Of a stretch of DNA of 28,422 bases, positions 1 through 6,855 are shown piece after piece (within the stretch, counting starts at the first letter, position 1; each line of letters begins with the position of its first letter). Origin of the DNA: JAZDJP01 sp043803805. GTDB lineage: Bacteria > Planctomycetota > JAZDJP01. The notes beneath the pieces are model-generated. The model saw only the letters and a list, made by a program, of their open reading frames with translations. It searched no databases and was not told where the DNA came from. The stretch covers positions 1-28,422 of the forward strand of contig JAZDJP010000028.1 in assembly GCA_043803805.1 (NCBI GenBank). The letters are read 5' to 3'. The translations under genes were made by a program, and so were the position numbers.

Positions 1-140
1 TAGCCGCCATAAGCGTCGTCTCGATTCCGAACTCCGCGCCACATCATGGGTCGGACAAGCGGCCGAAGTTCTCCTGCGCGTCCTACTTCACAACCTGATG
101 CTCCTCGCTTTGTCACTCTTCCAGCTTTTCAACGGAGCAA

Positions 141-168
141 TCATTCATCATTCCGCATTCATCATTTC
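141..168. repeat. Heptanucleotide repeat, TCATTCA type
   Basis: Four degenerate 7-bp units read TCATTCA, TCATTCC, GCATTCA and TCATTTC. They lie just beyond the gspK stop codon. I could not assign any gene to bases 1-138 to the left; short open frames there run off the edge without a recognisable product or a good ribosome-binding site. Confidence 0.7.
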
Positions 169-172
169 CCCT

Positions 173-1297
173 TCACTCCTCCTTCCAAAAAATCACCCTT
201 GCCGGTTGTTTCTCCGGCCGGACGACAAGGGCCGTGACGCGCTTCTCGTAATTCCGGATGACGGCCTTTCCCTCGAGACGGAAGACGGCGCTTTTCACGG
301 CCAGACGCGGCCCCGCGTAGTTGATGATGGCCCCGTAAACATCCCCCACCGTGGGAATGTTCCGGAGATCTTCGACCCGGGCGAAGGCGGGGATGGGCTC
401 CCCCTCCGCCGCCGGCTTACGGTACGCCACCACCGCGTCCGCCAGCGCCTTCCCCTGGCCGGGGACGGCCCCCTCCAACATGACCTGGAGGACTTCCGAC
501 CCGGCCGTGTTAATGTTGATGCCCCCCTTCGTCGAAACCGTCACGAGGTCCTTCAGCCCCGGGCGGGCAGCATCGGCGTTTCCGTGATACAGGTCGGGGG
601 TGATTCCCGCCACCAGAAGCAATTCCCCGACCGTGGCCAGCGGGGCGTTTTTCACCCCGTTCTCCTCCTCGGCCTTCGCATCCCGCTCGTAATCCCCATC
701 CTTGTTCCTGTCAATCCAGTCCACGAGGGCCGCGGCGATCTCCTCGGGGGTGGCCGGGGCCTCCTCGGGATGTTCGATGCGCCGCTTCTCCTCGGCGGCC
801 ACCTCATCCTCCGTCCGGAGCGCGTTCAGAAGGGCCACGAGACGGATGATCTCCCCCCGGATTTTCTCGTTCGGCTTGTCCTTGTCGTCCACGAGGACGT
901 TGATGAAAATCCGCGACTCCTCGTCCGTGACGCGGATCGTGATTTCCGCATCCCCCAGAGTCTCCTTCACCTCCTTCGCCCAGCCATCGTTGGCGGAATC
1001 CATCTGGGGATCGTCCCCCTTGAAGAGTTCCTTCACGAGATTCACACCCCCGAGCAGGGCGTAGACGGCCTGCACCTCCCGGACGGAATTCTCCCCCGAG
1101 ACGTACCGGACGCGCGAGGTCGAGGCGAACTGGACGGTGACGATGATGAGCAACGTGACGACGAACAGGACGATGAGCAACGCCACGCCGCGATTCGACG
1201 AATTCGGGGCTCGGGGCTCGGGGCTCGGGGCCCGCGGAAGGATATTTCCTTCCTCTCCGCGACCGGCGATTCGCGATTCGCGATTCGCGGCCGTCAT
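173..1297 (-). CDS. gspK: Type II secretion minor pseudopilin GspK-like
   Basis: Probable GspK, the large minor pseudopilin at the tip of the type II secretion pseudopilus. It is 374 residues. A prepilin-type segment has Gly37 followed by VALLIVLFVVTLL, giving a hydrophobic N-terminal helix and a likely prepilin-peptidase cleavage site after Gly37. The globular part has GspK features: a VDWIDRNKDGDYE segment that could bind calcium, a PLATVGELLLVAGI segment, a NINTAGSEVLQ motif and a VEDLRNIPTV helix-hairpin-like segment near the C-terminus. The ATG overlaps the gpsA stop as ATGA, with GAGG-like bases upstream, so translation is probably coupled. Oddly, the 36-residue leader is far longer than the usual few residues and is encoded by two 7-bp tandem repeats and a hairpin. 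No other ATG or GTG start lies between the ATG and Gly37. Other T2SS genes, if present, lie outside the window. Confidence 0.82.
   Translation of the reverse strand: MTAANRESRIAGRGEEGNILPRAPSPEPRAPNSSNRGVALLIVLFVVTLLIIVTVQFASTSRVRYVSGENSVREVQAVYALLGGVNLVKELFKGDDPQMDSANDGWAKEVKETLGDAEITIRVTDEESRIFINVLVDDKDKPNEKIRGEIIRLVALLNALRTEDEVAAEEKRRIEHPEEAPATPEEIAAALVDWIDRNKDGDYERDAKAEEENGVKNAPLATVGELLLVAGITPDLYHGNADAARPGLKDLVTVSTKGGININTAGSEVLQVMLEGAVPGQGKALADAVVAYRKPAAEGEPIPAFARVEDLRNIPTVGDVYGAIINYAGPRLAVKSAVFRLEGKAVIRNYEKRVTALVVRPEKQPARVIFWKEE
1206..1233. repeat. Heptanucleotide tandem repeat GGGGCTC x4
   Basis: Three exact GGGGCTC units plus GGGGCCC, period 7. They lie inside the gspK leader, where the minus strand encodes a Pro/Arg/Ala/Ser/Glu low-complexity stretch (RAPSPEPRAP). 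Confidence 0.9.
1233..1261. repeat. Hairpin between two heptad arrays in gspK leader
   Basis: Inverted repeat. GGAAGGA (1236-1242) pairs with TCCTTCC (1247-1253) across a 4-nt loop. An outer CGCGG/CCGCG pair (1233-1237 and 1257-1261) is offset by three unpaired bases. It sits between the GGGGCTC and GCGATTC arrays. The role is unknown. Confidence 0.7.
1266..1286. repeat. Heptanucleotide tandem repeat GCGATTC x3
   Basis: Three exact GCGATTC units lie immediately inside the gspK start codon. On the minus strand they encode the NRESRIAG part of the leader. Confidence 0.9.
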
Positions 1298-2289
1298 CGT
1301 TCCGCCCTCGGCTCCCGCGTCATGAGGTCCATGACGGCCCGGCGGGGGTTCTTGCCCTCGTGGAGGATGCGGACCACCTCCTCGGTGATGGGCATGGCGA
1401 CGCCGCGCCGTTTCGCCAGGGTCAGCACCGCCAGGCAGGTCCGCACGCCCTCCGCGACCTGCTCCATGTCCTTCAGGATGTCGGCGAGTTTTTTCCCGCG
1501 GCCGATGGCCTCCCCGACGCGGTGATTGCGGCCGTGGCGGCTGACGCTCGTGGTGATGAGATCCCCGATGCCGGAAAGCCCCAGGAACGTCTCGCGCTTC
1601 GCCCCGAGCGCGACGCCCAGACGCGCCATCTCGACCACCCCGCGCGTGAGCATCGCCGCCTTGGCGTTGTCCCCGAGATCCAGGCCGTCCGCGATCCCGG
1701 CGGCCAGGCCGATGACGTTTTTAAGTCCCCCGCCCAATTCCACACCCGTCACGTCCCGCGAGGTGTAGACGCGGAAGGAGGCCGTCCGGAAAAGTTCCTG
1801 TCCCTCGCGGGCGAGCGCGGCGCTTTTCGACGCGATCACCACCGCGGCGGGAAGTCCCCGCGCCACCTCCTCGGCGTGGCTGGGCCCGGAGAGAACCGCC
1901 ACCCGACGGATGCCCAGCGCCTCCGTGAGAATTTCCGACGGACGCCGGAGGGTCCGTTCCTCCAGCCCCTTGACGACCGAAACCACACGGACCGCCCGCG
2001 GGAACGGCCGCGGGAACCTCTCGGCCACGGCGCGAAGGAACGGGGTCGGTACCGCAAAGACCGCCCAGGTGGCGCCCGCGAGGGCCTCGGCCGGGTCGAC
2101 GGCGATTTTCACCGCCGCCGGGATCCGGATGCCGGGGAGGAACTTCTGGTTTTCCCGGGTCCGGGCCACCTCCGCGGCATAGTCGGGAAATGCGCTCCAG
2201 AGCGTGACGGCGCGCCCCTTCCACGACAAAAGCGCGGCGAGGGCCGTCCCCCATCCTCCGTCCCCCACAATGACCACTTTCGTTTTCAT
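1294..2289 (-). CDS. gpsA: Glycerol-3-phosphate dehydrogenase [NAD(P)+]
   Basis: Cytosolic GpsA reduces dihydroxyacetone phosphate to sn-glycerol-3-phosphate for phospholipid head groups. It has 331 residues, normal for the family. The N-terminal Rossmann motif GDGGWGTALA is at about residues 9-18. An ENQKFLPGI segment is typical of the family. The catalytic-domain block GGGLKNVIGLAAG, with the family lysine, is followed by GDNAKAAMLTRG. The C-terminus (NPRRAVMDLMTRE) fits too. The ATG at 2289 is chosen because the Rossmann strand MKTKVVIVG starts there and GAGGTG lies just upstream. A longer frame to 2391 would run through the promoter and an intergenic repeat. gspK follows with an ATGA overlap. 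Confidence 0.95.
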   Translation of the reverse strand: MKTKVVIVGDGGWGTALAALLSWKGRAVTLWSAFPDYAAEVARTRENQKFLPGIRIPAAVKIAVDPAEALAGATWAVFAVPTPFLRAVAERFPRPFPRAVRVVSVVKGLEERTLRRPSEILTEALGIRRVAVLSGPSHAEEVARGLPAAVVIASKSAALAREGQELFRTASFRVYTSRDVTGVELGGGLKNVIGLAAGIADGLDLGDNAKAAMLTRGVVEMARLGVALGAKRETFLGLSGIGDLITTSVSRHGRNHRVGEAIGRGKKLADILKDMEQVAEGVRTCLAVLTLAKRRGVAMPITEEVVRILHEGKNPRRAVMDLMTREPRAER

Positions 2290-2310
2290 CGGGCACCTCG
2301 TGTGCCGTAG

Positions 2311-2340
2311 ATTGTAATACGCCGGGCGGGGGCTGTCCAA
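2311..2340 (-). promoter_or_regulatory. Sigma70-type promoter of gpsA-gspK
   Basis: On the minus strand, TTGGAC (2340-2335), an 18-nt spacer and TACAAT (2316-2311). The predicted transcription start near 2304 leaves a short leader holding the GAGGTG ribosome-binding site of gpsA. Confidence 0.65.
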
Positions 2341-2350
2341 CTTCCCCGGG

Positions 2351-2382
2351 AAAACCACACCACGGAAACACGGAATCACCAC
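2351..2382 (+). repeat. 32-bp exact direct repeat, copy 1 (with ACGGAAAC octamers)
   Basis: Thirty-two bases starting AAAACCACACCACGG are identical to 4386-4417 in the same orientation. The repeat holds two 8-bp units (ACGGAAAC, ACGGAATC). A further pair (ACGAAAAC, ACGAAACA) lies at 2409-2424. The two exact copies bracket the rhlE region. Confidence 0.92.
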
Positions 2383-2461
2383 AAAAAACACGAAATTTCA
2401 TCAACACCACGAAAACACGAAACAGAAAAAGAAGTTCGCGAGTTCAGGAGTTTGAACAGCG

Positions 2462-2716
2462 TTAACGTTGCGACTCAGATTCGAGGCTGCGGCTACGGCA
2501 ATCGAGTAACCTGAAGTCGATGGTTCGACAATCATTGTATTTCAGCAAGTGCCTTCGCGTCAAAACAATGGCTTCGATCAGCGCGATTGGCACAAGTAGA
2601 ACAAACATGACGACGAGATGTTCGGCAAGGCTTGGAATCATTACATTGGCAAGAACGATCATGTCATTCATCTCATTACCGAGCCTTGATACTATCCACC
2701 CGCATATTATCATCAA
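2462..2716 (-). pseudogene. Possible remnant of a small multi-pass membrane protein
   Basis: An 84-codon frame. Its middle part (LANVMIP, then a hydrophobic helix ending PIALIEAIVLTRRHLL) resembles the first transmembrane segment of a small uncharacterised membrane-protein family in which an LANxGxPM stretch precedes a VPIxLIEAxVxRR helix. After that helix the frame passes into low-complexity sequence (ending RSRSLESESQR) instead of further helices, so it looks truncated. The true start is unclear; the methionine encoded at about 2671 fits the family better. The region is visibly poorer in G+C than its surroundings. The family match is from memory of the motif. It could be a short real gene or chance. 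Confidence 0.35.
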
Positions 2717-2757
2717 TCGCTTTTAACAAACCGGCACATTCCAAAATCGTTCATTCC

Positions 2758-2799
2758 GAATTCGAAACTCGGCATTCGGCATTCGAAATTTCACACTCC
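2758..2799. repeat. Heptanucleotide repeat, GCATTCG type
   Basis: Six consecutive 7-bp units: GAATTCG, AAACTCG, GCATTCG, GCATTCG, AAATTTC, ACACTCC. The rest of 2717-2930 holds no gene that I can support. Confidence 0.75.
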
Positions 2800-2930
2800 C
2801 ACTGTCCCTCACGCCACACCGTCATTCGCCCGCCCCCATGCGGTCGCGTTGATTGGGGATTCTAGCCGATGGCGACGGCGGTTCAATCTTCATCACGACA
2901 CGGAACGGGGATGGAACGTTTGAGGGTTTG

Positions 2931-3009
2931 ACTGACTCTGAAACTCCGGGACTCCAAGACTCCGAGACTCGCTGACTCTCCTGACTTCAAGACTCGCCGA
3001 CTCTTGAAG
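2931..3009. repeat. Octanucleotide-like array ACTCnnnG upstream of rhlE
   Basis: About ten units, mostly 8 bp, begin ACTC or ACTT: for example ACTCCGGG, ACTCCAAG, ACTCCGAG, ACTCGCTG and ACTCGCCG. The array ends about 13 nt before the predicted rhlE -35 box. Confidence 0.8.
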
Positions 3010-3022
3010 ATTCCGGATTCCT

Positions 3023-3052
3023 TTGCGCTTTTCCCCCGTTTTCCGTTACAAT
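3023..3052 (+). promoter_or_regulatory. Promoter of rhlE, probably leaderless
   Basis: TTGCGC (3023-3028), an 18-nt spacer and TACAAT (3047-3052). The rhlE ATG begins 5 nt after the -10 box, and no SD sequence is present, so the mRNA probably starts at or next to the start codon. Confidence 0.6.
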
Positions 3053-3056
3053 CAAC

Positions 3057-4313
3057 ATGGAAATGCTTTCGTTCCACGACCTAAATCTGATCGATCCGCT
3101 TCTGCGCGCCGTCAAGCAGGAAGGATACCTCCGCCCGACGCCCATCCAGCAGCAGGCCATCCCCCACGTTCTGGCCGGGAAGGACATCCTCGGGTGCGCC
3201 CAGACCGGCACGGGGAAGACCGCGGCGTTCGCCCTGCCCATCCTCCAGCGGCTCCACGGCGGCCCCTCCCACGGCCATCACGTCGTCCGCGCGCTCATCC
3301 TCACCCCCACCCGGGAACTCGCCGCCCAGATCGACGACAGTTTCGCCGCCTACGGCAAATTCACGAACCTCCGGCACACGGTGGTGTACGGCGGGGTGAG
3401 CCAGCACCCGCAGACCCAGGCGCTCCAACGCGGGGTGGACATCCTGGTGGCGACGCCGGGACGGCTCCTTGATCTGATGAGCCAGACCCTCGTCCACTTC
3501 CGGGGGCTGGAGATTTTCGTCCTGGACGAGGCCGACCGCATGCTCGACATGGGCTTCATCCCCGACGTGCGGCGCATCGTGGCCGCTCTTCCCAAAAAAC
3601 GCCAGACGCTTTTCTTCTCCGCGACGCTCCCCCCGGACATCCAACGCCTGGCGGGGACCATCGTCACCGACCCGGTCCGCGTGGAGGTGACCCCCGCGGC
3701 CACCACGGTGGAGGCCGTCGAGCAGAAAATCTATTTCGTCGAGAAGGCGGACAAACGCGAACTCCTCGTGGAACTCCTCAAGGACCCGACGATCGTCCGG
3801 GCGCTCGTCTTCACCCGCACCAAGCACGGGGCGGACCGCGTGGAGCGCCAACTCCACCGCGCGGGCATCGGCGTCGCGGTCATCCACGGCAACAAGACGC
3901 AGGGGGCGCGGGAACGGGCGTTCGACCACTTCAAGACCGGCAAGAGCCGCATCCTCGTCGCCACCGACATCGCCGCCCGCGGCATTGACATCGATGACAT
4001 CTCGCACGTCTTCAACTTCGACATGCCCGACGAGCCCGACGCCTACGTCCACCGCATCGGCCGCACGGCGCGGGCCGGGGCCGGCGGCATGGCGATCGCG
4101 TTCTGCTCGTTCGACGAGCGGTCGAAACTCCGGGCCATCGAGAGACTCATCCGCCTGCCCATCCCGGTGGCCGGGGAGTACCGGCAGAAGACGCTGGGCC
4201 CCCCGCCGGAGCCGCCGCCCGCCGCGAAACGCGCGATCCGGAAGGCCCACGCCCAGGCCCACGCCCCGGCGCACAAACCCCACCATGAGTTGCCGTTTGG
4301 ACACGGGGTTTGA
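3057..4313 (+). CDS. rhlE: DEAD-box ATP-dependent RNA helicase, RhlE type
   Basis: Cytosolic ATP-dependent RNA helicase, likely acting in ribosome assembly or RNA decay. It has 418 residues with every core motif: Q-motif region FHDLNLIDPLLRAV and PTPIQ, Walker A AQTGTGKT (48-55), PTRELAAQ, TPGRLLD, DEAD (157-160), SAT in FFSATLP, VFTRTK, ATDIAARGID and HRIGRTARAG (from 332). After about residue 370 there is a short Pro/Ala/Lys/His-rich basic tail, as in RhlE proteins. The start at 3057 is favoured by the promoter position; a second ATG at 3063 is possible. The gene stands alone, convergent with the sigma/hydrolase gene, and is flanked by repeat arrays on both sides and by an exact 32-bp direct repeat. 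Confidence 0.95.
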   Translation: MEMLSFHDLNLIDPLLRAVKQEGYLRPTPIQQQAIPHVLAGKDILGCAQTGTGKTAAFALPILQRLHGGPSHGHHVVRALILTPTRELAAQIDDSFAAYGKFTNLRHTVVYGGVSQHPQTQALQRGVDILVATPGRLLDLMSQTLVHFRGLEIFVLDEADRMLDMGFIPDVRRIVAALPKKRQTLFFSATLPPDIQRLAGTIVTDPVRVEVTPAATTVEAVEQKIYFVEKADKRELLVELLKDPTIVRALVFTRTKHGADRVERQLHRAGIGVAVIHGNKTQGARERAFDHFKTGKSRILVATDIAARGIDIDDISHVFNFDMPDEPDAYVHRIGRTARAGAGGMAIAFCSFDERSKLRAIERLIRLPIPVAGEYRQKTLGPPPEPPPAAKRAIRKAHAQAHAPAHKPHHELPFGHGV

Positions 4314-4350
4314 AGCGTCGCCCGGCTCTCGCGGAACACCACCACATGCC

Positions 4351-4385
4351 GTGACTCGTGGCCCGTGGCTCGTGACCCGCACCTC
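4351..4385. repeat. Heptanucleotide repeat, GTGGCTC type
   Basis: Five 7-bp units: GTGACTC, GTGGCCC, GTGGCTC, GTGACCC and GCACCTC. They directly abut the second copy of the 32-bp repeat in the convergent gap between rhlE and the sigma/hydrolase gene. Confidence 0.85.
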
Positions 4386-4417
4386 AAAACCACACCACGG
4401 AAACACGGAATCACCAC
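4386..4417 (+). repeat. 32-bp exact direct repeat, copy 2
   Basis: Identical to 2351-2382 and in the same orientation. Bases on both sides of the 32 differ between the copies. Confidence 0.92.
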
Positions 4418-4440
4418 CGACGCAGATTCCGCCTGTAGCG

Positions 4441-6792
4441 CTATCGGGCAGGTCTCTTCTGTTCCAACACCTCCAGGAGCCTGGCGAATTCGAGCATTGT
4501 GCGCGCGGTGCCGAGTGGACAGTTTGGCCAGCCACCTTCCGCGCCAGAGGTCACCCAAGTCGGGTAACATCCTTCCTTGGTCTGGTACTTCACGATGGTG
4601 TTGGCTAGAGCAACCGCCTTGGCCAAGTAGTACTCTTTGCCGGTCACTTGGTGAGCTTTCATGTATGCTTCGATCATCTGCGAAATCGAACCGTTTACTG
4701 GCGAGTAACACACATACTGTTCGGAAACGGTGGGACGCTCGGACCAAATGATGAATTGATCCTCGGCAAAGCGCAGAAGTTCCTCGGCTACCGCAATCCG
4801 CTCCGGACTCTCCTTGGCGCGGTTCAGGAAACACATCGCAACGTACACCGCCGGGTAGTGCGAGTGGTTACGGTAGGGCGACTGCGGGCTGACGTCGTCG
4901 AACTGCCCCTCCCAGTTGTAGCTCTTGACCGGGTTCTCAATAACCCACTTGAGCGCCTTCTCTGATACCGTCACGTACTGACTGCAGCCATATTGCTCCG
5001 CGAGCCGGTCGAAGTAAAGAATTAGAGCCGCTGGCATCAACTTGTTCTCGCCAAACGGTTCGCCCCCGGCGTCCTTCATCACATATTGCCAGGCTCCGGA
5101 AGGAAGTTGCGTCTTCCGGTAGGTATCAGCGATCTGCTTGGCAGCCGTCAGGTACTTCTCGTCTTTGCACAGGTCGTAGAGGTCCAGGTAAGCCCACCCC
5201 GCACTGTACGGATCGTTCAGTCGCATCGAATGTTTCCAGGAAGCATAGCTGGGCGGGAAGTACTCCAGGACCTGCCCCCCAGGTACGCTCATGGCCAGCA
5301 TACAGTCAGCCGCGTTCCTGGCAATCTTGAGGGCTTCGTCAGCCTCGGCCTTGTCGGAAGTCACTTTCGCCAGGCAAGTCATACCACGGATGGCCGCGGT
5401 CATCATCTTGCTGGTGCTGCCGAGAAAAGGGTTCTTCCAGTTGCCCGTACTGATCCTCTCCTTGAAAGATTGACAGAGCTCCTCCTCGCGCATATATCGC
5501 AGGCAGCGCAGAGCGCTGGCGGCGTACTCGCCGCTGGAAAGAATCTCGCCGTAGGGACCCTTGAACCCACCTAAGCGCCGGAACGACCGCACCTCCATCT
5601 CCCTGGGAGGTCCTGAAATCGCGAAGATGGTAATCTTCGCCGTGGCAATGACCTCCCCACCCTTGGCGCCGAGACCTTCGACCTTCAGATCATACTTGTC
5701 CCACCGCGAAGGAAGATCATTCCAGATGGGAGTCAGGGATGCCCATGGCTCGGGGGCCTCGAAAACGAGATCCTTCCCCCCCGTCTTGATCGTGAAACGG
5801 TAGTATTTCGCGCCCGCCACCGGCTTGAAGTCGAAGGCCGGAGGAAAAAGAAATTGAACGGCGTAGTCATTCCAAAAAGGCCGTTCCCCCGGTACTCCCG
5901 GGCGAACCGGCTTCTGGTACTCCCCGGCTGCCTGGGCATTGACAATCTTCCAGTCAATCGTTATCGCGCTATTGGCCGACTCCGGCTTCTTCACCCCCAC
6001 CGCCGCACGAACCGCCGCCACCGTCACCGGCACGGCCGTCCCGACCGCCGCCGCCGCGCAAACCGCCGCCGCCGCAAATTTCAATTTAATCCAAAGCATC
6101 ATCTTCATCGCTCCTTTCGCAATGACCGCCGCGGAAGGGACAGCCGCCCCCGCGGCCGCAACATGGGTTGCCGAAACAATCCCCGTGACAAGCGTCGCCG
6201 GCACGGCGGCGTCCGCCTCCGCCTCCAAAAACATCACAAGCGCGCCGAGCCCGATCGCCACACCGCGCCCGGCCAGACGCCGGCGGAGCCGTTCCATGCC
6301 GGTGCTGGCTCTCCGGCCGAGAGTCCCTTGCGGGCATCCGGCCAGTTCCGCCGCTTCCTTCTGGGAATACCCTTCGAGATACCGCAGGACAATCGCCTGC
6401 CGCTCGGCCGCCGGAAGCGCCTCAAGCGCGCCGTCCAGCGCCGCGAGCGCCTCATCGCGGCTTGCAACCTCGCCTGTCGGAGCCATGTTATCCGCCATCG
6501 GTTGCGCCCGAAGGACTGCCCGGCGCCGCGCCCTTTCCCGGATCATGTGACGGACCACATTCCGCGCCACGGCATAAAGCCACGGAGCCAGATCCCCTTT
6601 CCGGAGAGACCGCGCCTTCCCGGAAAGGACAAGAAAAACAGCCTGCGAAGCATCCTCGGCGTCATGCGGATTTCCGAGACCGCGGAGCGCCGTCCGGTAA
6701 ACCATGGGCGCGTGCCGACGGACAAGTTCCTCAAAAGCCGCATCGTCTTTCGCATCCGCATAAATCGTCAACAATTCCGCATCGGTGCGCAT
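4441..6792 (-). CDS. ECF sigma factor fused to an exported alpha-helical hydrolase-like domain
   Basis: 783 residues. Residues 1-175 are an ECF sigma factor. Region 2 includes FEELVRRHAPMVYRTAL, AEDASQAVFLVL and APWLYAVARNVV. Region 4 includes LPAAERQAIVLRYLEGYSQ and the KEAAELAGCPQGTLGRR recognition helix. Residues 176-228 are the Ala/Val-rich linker seen in planctomycete-type extended ECF factors. Residues 229-263 form a hydrophobic, signal-peptide-like helix. Residues about 275-390 look like a beta-sandwich (PPAFDFKPVAGAKYYRFTI). Residues about 395-783 are helical repeats (NDPYSAGWAYLDLYDL, LPSGAWQYV) like an alpha/alpha-toroid sugar hydrolase, lyase or epimerase. I cannot name the substrate. 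The start at 6792 has a GGAAGGGGA ribosome-binding site. G+C falls from 70% (bases 6301-6360) to 48% (4621-4680), so the hydrolase part may be acquired. Predicted topology: sigma domain in the cytoplasm, hydrolase outside. Confidence 0.85.
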   Translation of the reverse strand: MRTDAELLTIYADAKDDAAFEELVRRHAPMVYRTALRGLGNPHDAEDASQAVFLVLSGKARSLRKGDLAPWLYAVARNVVRHMIRERARRRAVLRAQPMADNMAPTGEVASRDEALAALDGALEALPAAERQAIVLRYLEGYSQKEAAELAGCPQGTLGRRASTGMERLRRRLAGRGVAIGLGALVMFLEAEADAAVPATLVTGIVSATHVAAAGAAVPSAAVIAKGAMKMMLWIKLKFAAAAVCAAAAVGTAVPVTVAAVRAAVGVKKPESANSAITIDWKIVNAQAAGEYQKPVRPGVPGERPFWNDYAVQFLFPPAFDFKPVAGAKYYRFTIKTGGKDLVFEAPEPWASLTPIWNDLPSRWDKYDLKVEGLGAKGGEVIATAKITIFAISGPPREMEVRSFRRLGGFKGPYGEILSSGEYAASALRCLRYMREEELCQSFKERISTGNWKNPFLGSTSKMMTAAIRGMTCLAKVTSDKAEADEALKIARNAADCMLAMSVPGGQVLEYFPPSYASWKHSMRLNDPYSAGWAYLDLYDLCKDEKYLTAAKQIADTYRKTQLPSGAWQYVMKDAGGEPFGENKLMPAALILYFDRLAEQYGCSQYVTVSEKALKWVIENPVKSYNWEGQFDDVSPQSPYRNHSHYPAVYVAMCFLNRAKESPERIAVAEELLRFAEDQFIIWSERPTVSEQYVCYSPVNGSISQMIEAYMKAHQVTGKEYYLAKAVALANTIVKYQTKEGCYPTWVTSGAEGGWPNCPLGTARTMLEFARLLEVLEQKRPAR
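6099..6117 (-). promoter_or_regulatory. Internal ribosome-binding site and possible second start
   Basis: Within the sigma/hydrolase gene, AAAGGAG (6117-6111) lies 2 nt before an in-frame ATG at 6108 and 8 nt before another at 6102, with a third at 6099. The protein from here begins MKMMLWIKLK followed by an Ala-rich hydrophobic helix, which resembles a signal peptide. A separate secreted hydrolase of about 555 residues could be made. The sequence is also explained as ordinary coding sequence, so this is a candidate only. Confidence 0.4.
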
Positions 6793-6855
6793 GGCATTCC
6801 CCTTCCGCTACTCTATTCTGATGCGAGACGAGACCATTATTCGCGGAAAATCAAA

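Noticed and set aside
1..138. Possible continuation of the type II secretion operon at the left edge
   Set aside because: Short open frames run off the edge without a start site or any recognisable motif.
98..1525. 475-codon open frame on the plus strand opposite gspK and gpsA
   Set aside because: Antisense to two well-supported genes, Arg/Gly/Pro/Asp-rich with no domain; typical of G+C-rich shadow frames.
139..4417. Repeat arrays as a CRISPR or transposon end
   Set aside because: Units are 7-8 bp without spacers of constant length; no cas genes, transposase or terminal inverted repeats were found.
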